64,000 bases of DNA from Dichetophora obliterata (taxonomy: Eukaryota; Arthropoda; Insecta; Diptera; Sciomyzidae). Location: the NCBI GenBank assembly GCA_963920525.1, contig OY986438.1:75376136-75440135 (forward strand). The letters are read 5' to 3'. A program made the translations under genes and the position numbers. Of this stretch, positions 54,739 to 64,000 are shown in pieces. The first letter of the stretch is position 1. The number at the start of each line of letters is the position of its first letter. The notes under the pieces were generated by a model. That model had not been told where the DNA came from. It searched no databases and saw only the letters and a list, made by a program, of their open reading frames with translations.

Positions 54739-55574
54739 CTTCAATTAAATTTCTCCACTCGTCAATTGAATCTTTATATTTGTTAACCGCATTATCAATT
54801 ATGTTGGCTCTAGCTACATCGCAACGAGTATAAGTTGCACTGCCTTCCGTACATAAGTACTCTAAAGTCTTCGCACATGTCTCCAAAACTTCACGGTCCG
54901 TATGCATCAGTAAAATTTGACCCATTTTGTCAAGCAAAGCTTGCAGGTTAGACTCTTGTCTATTTGTTGTATATATATCCAACTCAAAGTATTGCGGTAC
55001 TGAGAATAGATTTGTAAGTTTTTCGCTATCTGCTTGATATTTATCTAACAGTGCGGGCAATGTTACAATAAAGTGCTCTGTTAACTTAACTTTTTCATCT
55101 TGTATTAATTTAAGTTCCTTTGTACTAAGAGTTATTTTTCTATTGCTTGCCCGACCAACCGGCGCGTCACCTGTTGCTGATTGTTTTACACTGCTGACCA
55201 TTATTTCAATTAATGTAGATTCTTGTTTATTATCCAGCTGTTCTTCGTTTGGACCAGGTTCTTCAAGAAGTAAGTCTGTCATGCACTCCCAATCTTTGAC
55301 CATGGCGTTGTTATCAATGAAAGAGTCCACCAAATAGGCACCATGTTCGTGCAATTCAGATTCGATGAAAAACTGTACCAAATCCCGTATCAATGGAGTA
55401 TTAGGAAATCTTAATTTTCCTCGCTTAGTTTTTACTTCTTCAACATCTGTTGTCAAATGAAACAAACGTACGTTTAAAAATTCAGCTGCCGCTTGTGCAA
55501 CACCACGATGTGAAGAGTAGACGAGTTCGTAAACTATTTCACAATCCTTATCAGCCAAAATGTCTGGATGAATT
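54739..55574 (-). CDS. SA: Stromalin (cohesin SA/STAG) exon C (836 bp)
   Basis: This is the largest exon in the window, acceptor CTATAG|A (RC 55575-55580) and donor AAG|GTAAGC (RC 54733-54738). It encodes CEIVYELVYSSHRGVAQAAAE and long HEAT-like helices (LIRDLVQFFIESELHEHGAYL, VKDWECMTDLLLEEPG, LTEHFIVTLPALLDKYQADSEKL). STAG proteins bind Scc1/Rad21 and DNA along this region. The sequence is unbroken, with no stops, in contrast to the surrounding elements. Confidence 0.95.
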
Positions 55575-55631
55575 CTATAGATATTTAAGTTGTTTCATAT
55601 TATTAAAAAAAAGAAAGATATAATAGCTCAC

Positions 55632-55934
55632 TTTAAAATACTTATGACCAGTTTAACAGCATGTACTGCAACATCAAACTCCTTATCAAGAGTCATAGCA
55701 ACAATACGATCTTTAAACTTTGATGTAAATAATTCTAATTTCCCCTTAAGCTCCTCCTTGTCATATAGTGGCAAAAGCGCTTGTAAACATCGAAGACGAA
55801 CTTCGCCTACTTTGTCATGCAGTGTCCAGCCAATATATTTTAAATACGAGTCATCAAGAAAATTTTGTGGATAGTTCTCCATCCAAACACCAATTTCCGC
55901 CATACAAATGGCTCGTATATCCGGCAAAGTATCC
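55632..55934 (-). CDS. SA: Stromalin (cohesin SA/STAG) exon B, stromalin conservative domain
   Basis: This 303 bp exon runs from acceptor GATAG|G (RC 55935-55936) to donor AAA|GTGAGC (RC 55626-55631). It encodes the most conserved part of the family, the stromalin conservative domain: [38 protein letters not shown] and [20 protein letters not shown]. In other species this region contacts regulators such as Shugoshin and CTCF and is part of the essential surface. The phase at both junctions keeps the frame. Confidence 0.96.
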
Positions 55935-55989
55935 CTATCGTTAAGGTAGACAATGTTTAAGCTTTTATTTTGAAAAAAAAATTGCTTAC

Positions 55990-56120
55990 CTGTAGCGATG
56001 AACAAATACAGATTTGAACATGTATGTCAACATATTTTTTATTTCATCCATATTCTCCTCCAGTTCAGCCCGTTTTGTCATCAAAGATTCTAATCTATCA
56101 GACGCTCGACGGTCCCTTGT
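55990..56120 (-). CDS. SA: Stromalin (cohesin SA/STAG) exon A, 5'-most in window
   Basis: This 131 bp exon has acceptor TTTCAG|A (RC 56121-56123) and donor ACAG|GTAAGC (RC 55984-55989). It encodes [20 protein letters not shown] and [10 protein letters not shown], the start of the stromalin conservative domain. The five exons total 1,789 bp, roughly half of a typical ~1,100-residue SA protein. The 5' exons lie beyond 64000, leaving an upstream intron of more than 7.8 kb filled with TE relics. Confidence 0.94.
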
Positions 56121-56123
56121 CTG

Positions 56124-56689
56124 AAAGGGAATATTTAAAAATATAAACCGATGAAATTATAGTTTATATTTGATGAAATTATAGTTTTTTTCTAAATGAC
56201 CTTGTTATTTATTATGTTGATTTTATATGATTTCAATACAAATTCTAAATGTTTGATAGTTTAAATCATACTTGATTTTAAATACAAATTCTAGTTGTTT
56301 GATAGTTTAAAATCGTTTATTAAGCTTTAGGTCAAAGTTAGAACAATTAATTGTTCTAACGAATCTTTCCAAAGAAACAACAACAACAATGAAATTATGT
56401 TTGTTCAAATTTTCGCTATTAGATGACACAAAATGCATTCTAGGGAAAGGCGTCCAACTTTTAGAAATATCAATGCGGCACATTACAAAAACTGGGGGCA
56501 GGGATAGAATATCGATAAAAAAACAGTATGTTATGTAAAAGTACATAGAAAGATCATTTGTTTTAAAATCATATTTGTCACTTGTATGCCATTTTTTCAC
56601 AAGATCAGTAAAATTTTAAATAAAAGCCAAGTATCTCGTAAGATTTATTGCAACTATTTTAATTAAAATTTAATTATTAGAATAGCTCG
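56124..56689. other. SA intron sequence with a dispersed repeat
   Basis: No gene. The segment 56214-56308 is a second copy of the dispersed repeat at 49525-49625. The rest is AT-rich. Similarity to the hAT relic begins near 56690. Confidence 0.55.
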
Positions 56690-57630
56690 CAATGTTGCCA
56701 CTTTTAAAAACTTTTTGTGAAGTCCATAATGCATTCATAAGTGAAAAAACTCGTTCTGTCGATGCATTCGTGGCTGGCAAACAGAGTAAGTACTGAACAA
56801 TGATAAGGCAACTTGTGTGGTATTTGCGTTCCCTGAATTTTTCAAACACCTCTTACAATCATTATTCTGTAGAAGCATTTGTGTCATTCCATCTCTTTAA
56901 AACATCGTGATCGATATAATTTGAGACGGATTTGATTTCATTAAATAAGCCTTCTTCGTTCAATTTACTTGTGAACATATGGGTTTTGATGCATGTACTT
57001 TTCCAGATACTGAATTCAATTGTGATAAAAATAACGAATGTGCCACATAAAATAATTATGATTGATTTGGCCATTTTCTTCCAGCTTTTTCAACTCTCGG
57101 TTTATGTTCAGCGGCACATAATTGTTGTCTAGTCTGTTTGTGTACTTGGTTTTCAAATCCATGAATAAGTGACAAACTTCTACAAATTTGACTTTTTTAA
57201 ACATTTTGACGGCATCGTTAAATAATGCAACTTAAACGTGCACAAATTTCAGCCACAATTACGAACATTCATTAGAGAAGAATGTATATAGTATTGCGGG
57301 GCATTTTTCTTGTGATAAAAAATATGACTTCAATGGCAAATACATCTGTAAGATTCTTTCTACTGCTGGTAGAAGTGAGAGCCATCTTGTTTTGCTATAT
57401 CTCAGCATTTTTTTATATTGCACCTCAGCACATTCTCAAAAATCTTTAGGGGCTTCAACATGCACTGTGTATATATAAAAGTACAAAGAAATCTTTGTGA
57501 TTACATGTTCAACATCGACAGGTAAGAGATCTGCAGCTGTTTGAATAGCGTAGTGAATGATGTTTACTGCGCAACCCACGCCAACTATTTTTCTTCTTAA
57601 GCCTTCTTGAAGTTTGTGGAAAACATTATT
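56690..57630 (-). pseudogene. hAT transposase relic, C-terminal part
   Basis: The minus strand carries broken frames resembling hAT-family transposases: a helical segment with KTRWLSLLPAVERILQM, EVCHLFMDLKTKYTNRL, and near 56730-56800 the C-terminal dimerisation-type motif ATNASTERVFSLMNALW, close to the hATC pattern. Several frameshifts and stops show it is dead. The N-terminal part of the same gene is at 61312-62090, separated by a LINE. Confidence 0.75.
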
Positions 57631-58042
57631 TATTTATTTATTTATTGGCCAAACAAGGCAATGCAATTTACTTATTCTAACTTATTCTAACAGGTTTTAT
57701 TTACTTATTACTAAGTTTTTTGTTTTTCTTCTCCCCTTTCCTTGTTTTTATTTTATTTTTTATTTGGTGCTCTTAGTGGGCATACTCCGCCCACCGGATT
57801 GACATGATTTCAAAAACCATGTCAAAACTAAGAGAAGAGGAGGAAAACAAGAGAGACTATATACACACTTAAGATACGATGTATATATATTATTCTTAAA
57901 GACTATAAGGACAAAAGGACGTAAATGGGAGATTTGGAGAGGGATGTTAAAGAATTTTGATTTATTAAACTAAATGCTTATACATATAAATCCATACATG
58001 TATGTAGTTTATCTGAGGCCTGTGTTAATTCTGATTACTGAG

Positions 58043-60276
58043 TCATTTATATAGCGTTTGCTTGAAAGAGGATTTGGACATAGAAGGTGAGTAGTATATA
58101 GAGATATTATTAAATTCTCTGCAACAACGATTGATGGGTTCATTATTTGCATATGTAGTTTGGTGCTGATATTCAGTTAACAATCGAGTATGCCTAGTGC
58201 GCCTAATTGGATCGTTAAAGGAAATCATATTAGAAATATATTCGCTGTGAATAACACCATTAATTACATCAAATGTGAAGCATGAGCCCAATAACGATCT
58301 TCTTGTTGATAGTGGCATCAAATTTAAAAGGCTGAGTCTATGTTCATATGATGGAAGGCTACAATAATCATGGGGGTTATACATATCTCTAAGCGCGTAT
58401 AGTAAGAACTGCTTTGAATAGACTCAATTCTTTCTCTATGGGAATCGAAAGATGGATTCCAAATTATGCATGCATATTCAAGTATTGGGCGCACTAATGC
58501 ACGGTACAAGGATGTAGTGACCCATATATTCTTGAATTCATTTGCACGTCTCTTTATAAAACCGAGCTGTTTGCTGGCCCTGGACACAATTTTATCATAG
58601 TGCAGATTAAAGCGCACCTTGCAATCTAAGACAACTCCAAGATCCACTATATGGTTGACCCTTTTCAGTTCGATACTATTGAGGTGGTAGGTATGTAATG
58701 TTACGTTGTTTTTACGAGAAAAGCTAATAACATTGCATTTATTGACATTAAGATGTAGTTTATTTTGAAAACACCATTGCTCAAGAGACAACAATTTTGA
58801 TTGCAAAAAATTTACATCTACATCTGATTGAATTGAATAGTACATTTTTAAATCATCTGCATACATAAGATGTGGGATATCGTTAAGAACTTCTGACAGA
58901 TCGGATATGAATATGTTGAAAAGAAGAGGACCAAGATGACTACCTTGCAGAACTCCCGAGTAGACTAAATATGATTTTAGCCAACTTAGTATGGACCCTG
59001 AAACACCAAATTTTTCTAACTTATATATAAGAATGTTGTGATCAACTCGATCAAAAGCTTTACTGAAATCAGTATAAACAGCATCTATTTGGTGCCCTTT
59101 TTCAATTTTGATTAAAACATCTAATACCATAATCATGAGATTAGTGGTGGTAGATCGCCCTTTTCGGAACCCGTGTTGCTGCTCATTTAGACGTGGGTTA
59201 ATGAAACTTGTTAGCTTTTTACAAATAAGTTTTTCAAAAAGTTTTGGAATGGCTGACAAGATTGCTATGCCTCTATAATTTTCAACTGATCTTTTATCAC
59301 CATTCTTGTAAATTGGCGTAAGATGGGATGATTTCCAATATGAAGGAAATGTCCCACAAACCAGTGATTCGTTAAAGATTATGTGTAATGGCAATAACAG
59401 TTGGTCTAAACATCGCACCAAAAAGCTTGTAGGTATTAAGTCTGGTCGTGGTCCCTTTAATATATCCAGTTCTTTTATTGCATTAGAAATCTCTTCCTGG
59501 GTTAAATATAAACTATCAACTATAATAGTTGAGCTAGGAGAAGTTTCAGATAAGGTGGTAGGAAGACAAAAGACCTCCTTAAAGTGATCGGCATACAAGT
59601 TGCTTATTTCAAGAGAATTGGACGAAGTGACATTACCTTTAAACATAGACGATGGATAGCCGCTAGATTTGCGCTTCATGTTAACAAAGTCAAAGAATTT
59701 TCTCGGCTCTTGGACAATTTTTTCTCCAATGATGTTCGTGTACAACTTGTACGCTTCTTCTGACTTGATAGAGAACTCTCTTGATAGCTCGTCATATCTA
59801 AGCTTCAGTTCATCGCTTATATTATCAGTGTTTTTGAGAAGTTTGTAGATTTTATTTCTATGATTCCTCAAAAATCTGAGATTGTTGTCTAGCCATGGTT
59901 CCGAGAGCTTATTCTTTTTCTTTATTATTGGCACATAACTTTTGATAGCGGTAAAAATGTGCTGATAAAATATAGAGACAGCACTGTCTAAATCTAAGTT
60001 GAATGGAATATGATTCCAATTTAGAGAACTAAGATAACATTTTATTCTTTCATAATCGGCGATGAGGTAATCGTAAGCAATTATGTTATTATAAGACTGG
60101 GTAAAGTTGATGTCATTAGCAGAGAAAACAGCTTTTAAGGCTATATGATGAACAGTGTTGGTTAATAAATTTTCTGATCCCATGCATGGACTTACCTTCA
60201 CTTCTTCATACGAGTTAGTAAAAATTAGGTCCAACCATCTGCCATTTTGATTTTGTACAGAAGAGACTTGCTGCAA
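58043..60276 (-). pseudogene. CR1/jockey-like LINE ORF2: endonuclease end and RT
   Basis: A 650-codon frame (58324-60276) covers the endonuclease end (GRWLDLIFTNS, TVHHIALKA), the linker and RT: KGPRPDLIPTSFLVRC, YKNGDKRSVENYRGI, HGFRKGRSTTTNL, YTDFSKAFDRVDHN, QGSHLGPLLFNIF, catalytic YADD (LMYADDLKMYY, near 58852-58872) and the thumb (LGFIKRRANEF). About 20 residues are missing without a frame change between WLKSYL and VYSGVLQGS (near 58960). A frameshift near 58390-58420 moves the C-terminal domain into the frame ending at 58043 (YEHRLSLLNLMPLSTRRSLL). The palm is intact, but the copy is probably inactive. Confidence 0.85.
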
Positions 60277-61311
60277 GTCACTGCCATAAAAAGTGCTAAG
60301 TAAGTTGAAGTCTATGGCATTAGAAAGATTTACAGGAAGAAGAAAGTTGTCGTTTTCGTCGGTGACAAAAGATATATTTGGGCGATTGAAGTCACCAAGA
60401 ATAACAACTTTATTTTCCTCTTTTAGGGTGGAGGTAAAGGTGGTCTGTGTTTCACATAGCTCGTTGTATGTTGTTTCACTTGAGCCGGGAGGAATGTAAC
60501 GCCACCTATGTACACATTGAGACTTTTACCTGAACAAACTATAATAATTCGGTGATCGAACAGTTTATGGTTAGGTGTGTCTATTAGCTCACTTGGGAGG
60601 GAATTGTGAGATGCTACAAGAAAACCACTTCCTCGAGAAAGACCTGTTGAGGAGTAGTCCCGATCATTTCTGAAGACAGTCCAATTGCTATCAAGAATTT
60701 CCTCATTATTGAAGGTTTCGTTTAGCCATGTCTCAGTGAATACTAGGACATTGAAGTGGCATGATTTAGCGTCAACATAAAGTTTGTTTAATTTGCTTCT
60801 CATGCCGCCACAGTTATGGTAGAATATATTTAAGAAAGAAGAGTTAGGAACGATAATATTGCTGTTGCTCTTTACGAGATTTTTGAAGAAGAGAAACATG
60901 TTTAGCTCTGCATGAGCGCCATAGGTTTCCAGATCCACCTTGACTTGATCAACCGTTACACCGAGGTGCTCGTGAAAGCGGACAAATAAATTACGCAAGT
61001 CTTCAACACCGGTAGGAAGACTTTCTTGCTGAATTAATACTCTAAGATTAGTTTTGGTCTTGCCTTCAATGCATGTTGAATCAGGGGCTTTATACATATA
61101 AGCGAGATACAGGCGAACATTGTTATAAACGTTGTTCTCCCTGAGGCGAGAAAGGGCATATCTGCTCTCAGTGCCTTCGCAAGAGTTTAGTGTCAATTTC
61201 ACTTTTGGAGGAAGTAGGGGGTCTAAAAATGACGTAGGACTACCAGGTTGATTGCAAAGCTCATTTGAAATAGAAGATGGTTTTGGTAAACCACTTCCGG
61301 TTGGTGGTACA
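60277..61311 (-). pseudogene. CR1/jockey-like LINE: 5' coding and endonuclease N-terminus
   Basis: The minus-strand frame (60423-61311, which begins in hAT sequence) encodes a stretch without known domains, then the endonuclease start: FYHNCGGMRSKLNKLY, VLVFTETWLN (catalytic E), a DRDYSSTGLSRGSGFLVAS segment and NVYIGG. A frame change near 60423-60500 leads to ILGDFNRPN (near 60400), the next catalytic motif, and then into the main ORF2. The catalytic residues seen (E, D/N and a histidine replacing the usual SDH) are spread over two frames. Confidence 0.78.
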
Positions 61312-62090
61312 ACGACCTTCACGCTGAACTCCCTCGAAATTTGTGTTAGCGTTGACGGCACAAAATGCTACCAGCTTCTCTTTCAGGGTATGTTCTTCAA
61401 GAATACCAATTATGGAATTTGTATATAATATCGGCAGTTTCACTAGGTAAATTTACAAGATCTAATATTTTTACATTTATGCCGGTAACAGGATGAAAGA
61501 ACCTCACTAACGTCGGAAACATATTGATGGTTTGAAGCATTCGTGAATTAAGAAATAAAAGATACCTCCCAAAGTTCCGTCTTGAGAATTTCTGAAGCAT
61601 ATGACGCAATAACATTTATAGCATTAGCTTTGCTAAACTTCTTTTCAAACACTTTTTGTATTATTTTGGAAGTGCATTCCATCGACCGAAAACTTTAATT
61701 GTGACACACCGTATGAAATGCGTATAAAGCTTCGGTTTATGCCAGCTCTGCCTCTTTATCACCATATTTTTCGTGGTGAAAGTAAGTTGTCTGTGATGAC
61801 GGTGTATTAGCTGCATCCAAAACTTTTTTGTGTTTATCAGAAGACAAAAGTCTTTGGATGTCATTTTTATCCCCATGAGAGCTACGGAAAAAATACCATA
61901 GCATTTATTACATCGAACATCTGAAGGCGTCAAAAACTTTTGTAGAAATGGGAACTCTTTTTGCAAATTTTCAGTAAATTTACAACTTAATTTTTTAACG
62001 GTCGGCGACATTGTATTTATGAACTTACATAATTTATTTATGTAAGTAACAGCTGCATAAAAACAACTCTTACCAATGGAGTGCATGTCA
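61312..62090 (-). pseudogene. hAT transposase relic, N-terminal part
   Basis: The minus strand carries an N-terminal zinc-binding-like region (CKFTENLQKEFPFLQKF, VRCNKCYGIFSVA, near 61880-62010), then further conserved hAT segments (LVRFFHPVTGINVKILDL near 61455-61530; KLVAFCAVNANTNFEGV near 61330-61380). The text continues into 56690-57630 beyond the LINE. Frames are broken. An end near 62420 (GGTGGGCCACC) may be a hAT terminus, but its partner was not found. Confidence 0.72.
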
Positions 62091-62631
62091 ACAGCTAATT
62101 AATTTTAAAGGAAATCACAATGAGCTACTGAAAATGACAAACAACTAACTGAAGAAAGCAATATTTGAACAAGTGAATCGCGGGAAATCCTTTCTAATAC
62201 ATGAAAACGGCTTAATTTCACTCGTACTCGTTGATTGTCATATCACAAGTACCTTTCTCTTGCGCTTACACAAGCATACATAGTATACGTAATAACCAAT
62301 TTTAAAATGCGGGACGTATTGTGCGTTTCACGGGACAATTTTAATAATTATTATAATGCGGGATTAAAGCAGCTACTGTGGGACGGTCTCGCACAATCCG
62401 GGATGGTGGGCCACCTTATTCTAGGGGCATATTTTTTTCTCCGTGAAATAGCACGTAAGCCCCTCATTTTGACTTTTTTGTAATTGTCCAACATTTTTGT
62501 ACTGGAGTCCTCCTATAATGAATGGAATCCTCCTACCGAAAAAATTCCTTGGCTTACAAAACTTAACTTTGCAAAACTTTAACGAAATCGATCAGTCGAA
62601 AACGAAGTAACAGCACTGTTTATTAATAAAG
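62091..62631. other. Gene-free segment between the hAT relic and the SINE
   Basis: AT-rich, no gene. A GC-richer stretch at 62300-62430 (GGGACGGTCTCGCAC, GGGATGGTGGGCCACC) resembles the end of a hAT-type element and may be the 5' terminus of the relic. Confidence 0.45.
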
Positions 62632-62647
62632 TTATATGAATATAATT

Positions 62648-62985
62648 GCGGCGACCGTAGCCTAGTGAGTAGAGTGCGTGGCCCCTAAGCTAAAGAACCG
62701 CGGTAGCCCGGGTTCAATTCCAGCTCAGACAGAAAGTTTTTTCAATTGAATTAATTTTTCTGTTCGGTCGTCACCTCTCTGCAGTCAATGGCAAACCTCA
62801 GAGAGTAAAAATTGCCATGTAAAGCTTCTTGAGAACATAAGCCGTTCGGAGTCGGCATAAAACACGTAGGTCCAGTTCTCGGTCATTTGTGATCAAACAT
62901 TTAATAACATGCACAACACAATTGATCAATAGAAGCTAGGTCAAAGTCCTTCCAAGGACTGAAATGGCCAGTTTATTTATTTTTT
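62648..62985 (+). mobile_element. tRNA-derived SINE with 16 bp target duplication
   Basis: The head (62648-62735) looks like a tRNA gene, with an A-box-like TAGCCTAGTGAGTAG and a B box GGTTCAATTCC, as needed for RNA polymerase III. A ~230 bp body follows and ends in a T-rich tail. The perfect duplication TTATATGAATATAATT at 62632-62647 and 62986-63001 delimits the insert. The body section CCGTTCGGAGTCGGCATAAAA (62843-62862) resembles a motif I remember from tephritid genomes. A fragment of the same family lies at 49256-49345. Mobilisation depends on a partner LINE. Confidence 0.88.
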
Positions 62986-63001
62986 TTATATGAATATAAT
63001 T

Positions 63002-64000
63002 AATAGTATAAATTAAATATGCATAAAATAAGTTGTTCTTCTTTCGAACAACTTCACTGTGTTAATATCAGTGAACGAAAATAAAATCTAACGTTGCGTT
63101 CGTTAAGGAAGTAAAGTGTTGATATGAGAGAACTGAACATTAATGTTGTGTAGCATTTATTACTGCGCTCATTATTCGGTTGCATTCAAGTTTGCATACT
63201 TGAGTAAAAATGGAAGGCATTGGCTAAAGATAATGAAAAAATGGTTGATGCAAGGAAAGGAAAATATATTAAATTAGTTTTTAATTACTAAATTACATAA
63301 TTACTTAACTACTTAATTACTTGATTACCCAATTTAATTGCAATGGAAAAATATGTCGCGTGCTATATTATACTTAAGCTTAAAAAAAAAACAACGATGG
63401 TAACCATTTCAACATGACAGCTATCACTAGAAGGGTACATTAATCCGTTTAAGTTTAAAGTTAATTGCTTTGAAATTTGATGTTGCGTTTCGCAGATTTA
63501 TGCATTTTTCTAGATGCAGTTGAAAAAGAGTTCTATTTTTTGTCGCGTGCTAGATCGCATGTTTATTGCTAATACTTATATTGAAAACAAAAAAATCTTC
63601 GGAACCTACTTTTTGTACTAAACATATTGCTACGAAAATGCTATCGAAAAATAAAAACAAAAAATTTTTTCTTAATTTTCTTTATTTTGTTGCACCTCAA
63701 AGGCGTACGAATGTCGCTTGCTTGACCGTGGAAATGCCCATTTTTATATTGTTCTTTGTTCCGTAGTATAAGCTACACTAAATAACCGTATGAGAAGCGT
63801 TGTTTGAGAGACTGAGAAACCAGAGAGAAAAACATTTTATGTGTTCAGGGACATGCACCGCATCAAGGACGCATTCAGTTTTGTAGGTAGCATAAATTTG
63901 TAGCGCGCTCTTGTTTTAGTATGAATAATCAATTCACTTTTTGTTTAGCTATTCGGTTAATTTATATTTATACTCACACGCGTACTGCGTAAAGGGAGTA
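63002..64000. other. Gene-free end of the window (probable SA intron)
   Basis: AT-rich, with an ATTACTTA-type short repeat at 63275-63340 and a small hairpin at 63030-63052. No gene or recognisable element was seen. Confidence 0.5.

Larger units (their letters stand above)
57631..61311 (-). mobile_element. CR1/jockey-like LINE inserted in the hAT relic
   Basis: A 3.7 kb non-LTR element on the minus strand has a (AATA)n-type 3' tail (RC 57630-57652), a ~400 bp 3'UTR, an RT (58043-60276) and an endonuclease with upstream coding (60276-61311). hAT coding text stops at one edge and resumes at the other, which marks the insertion; a clear target duplication was not identified. The 5' end is truncated. 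Confidence 0.8.

Noticed and set aside
62648..62735. Functional tRNA gene
   Set aside because: A and B boxes are present, but the sequence cannot be folded convincingly into a full cloverleaf and it is the head of a SINE with target duplications.

Overview
The window is nuclear DNA of an insect, most likely a true fly. The one host gene is Stromalin (cohesin subunit SA/STAG): five minus-strand exons at 54106-56120, separated by 55-58 bp introns with consensus splice sites, as is typical of Diptera. A short stretch in the SINE near 62850 resembles, from memory, a sequence common in tephritid fruit flies, so Tephritidae is my best guess but is not proven. Almost everything else is transposable elements nested inside one another. 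The SA exons are flanked by more than 54 kb on one side and more than 7.8 kb on the other without another SA exon that I recognise, so most of the window is probably TE-filled SA intron.

Layout. (1) 1-4541: degraded gypsy/errantivirus-type LTR element (pol, env-like ORF, LTR start); env is split by a 708 bp hAT-type MITE. (2) 4542-17295: degraded BEL/Pao element carrying three insertions: a young gypsy-type LTR element on the minus strand (5527-11182, two 401 bp LTRs), a MITE (13040-13745) and a 5'-truncated LINE (14076-16759). (3) 17296-20625: LOA/R1-like LINE with intact ORF1, cut off in ORF2. (4) 20705-36719: a giant palindrome, two arms of about 7.3 kb around a 1.13 kb spacer. Each arm carries one Polinton-type protein-primed DNA polymerase B gene (C2H2 fingers, endonuclease VII-like HNH, exonuclease, polymerase) plus families of tandem repeats. 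No integrase, ATPase or capsid gene is visible. (5) 36745-37324: Mutator-like transposase remnant abutting the right arm. (6) 39920-48290: CR1/jockey-like LINE interrupted by a hairpin MITE, an RTE LINE and a 4.4 kb DNA transposon with ~0.5 kb inverted repeats and an intact 724-aa transposase-like gene. (7) 48291-54105: gene-free, with three old foldback elements. (8) 54106-56120: SA exons. (9) 56690-62090: hAT transposase relic split by a CR1-like LINE. (10) 62648-62985: tRNA-derived SINE with 16 bp target duplications.

The most unusual system is the PolB palindrome. Its arms are almost identical. Both copies carry the same slippery T-run where the reading frame must shift by -1 inside the exonuclease domain, and both have a GT-AG intron. 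The spacer holds 23 perfectly phased alternating GAA/TTC heat-shock-element units, and shorter HSE clusters and long GA/CT runs lie in the arms. This resembles a foldback element built around a polymerase gene. The insertion order can be read from target-site duplications: in several cases removing the insert brings the host element's reading frame back into register.
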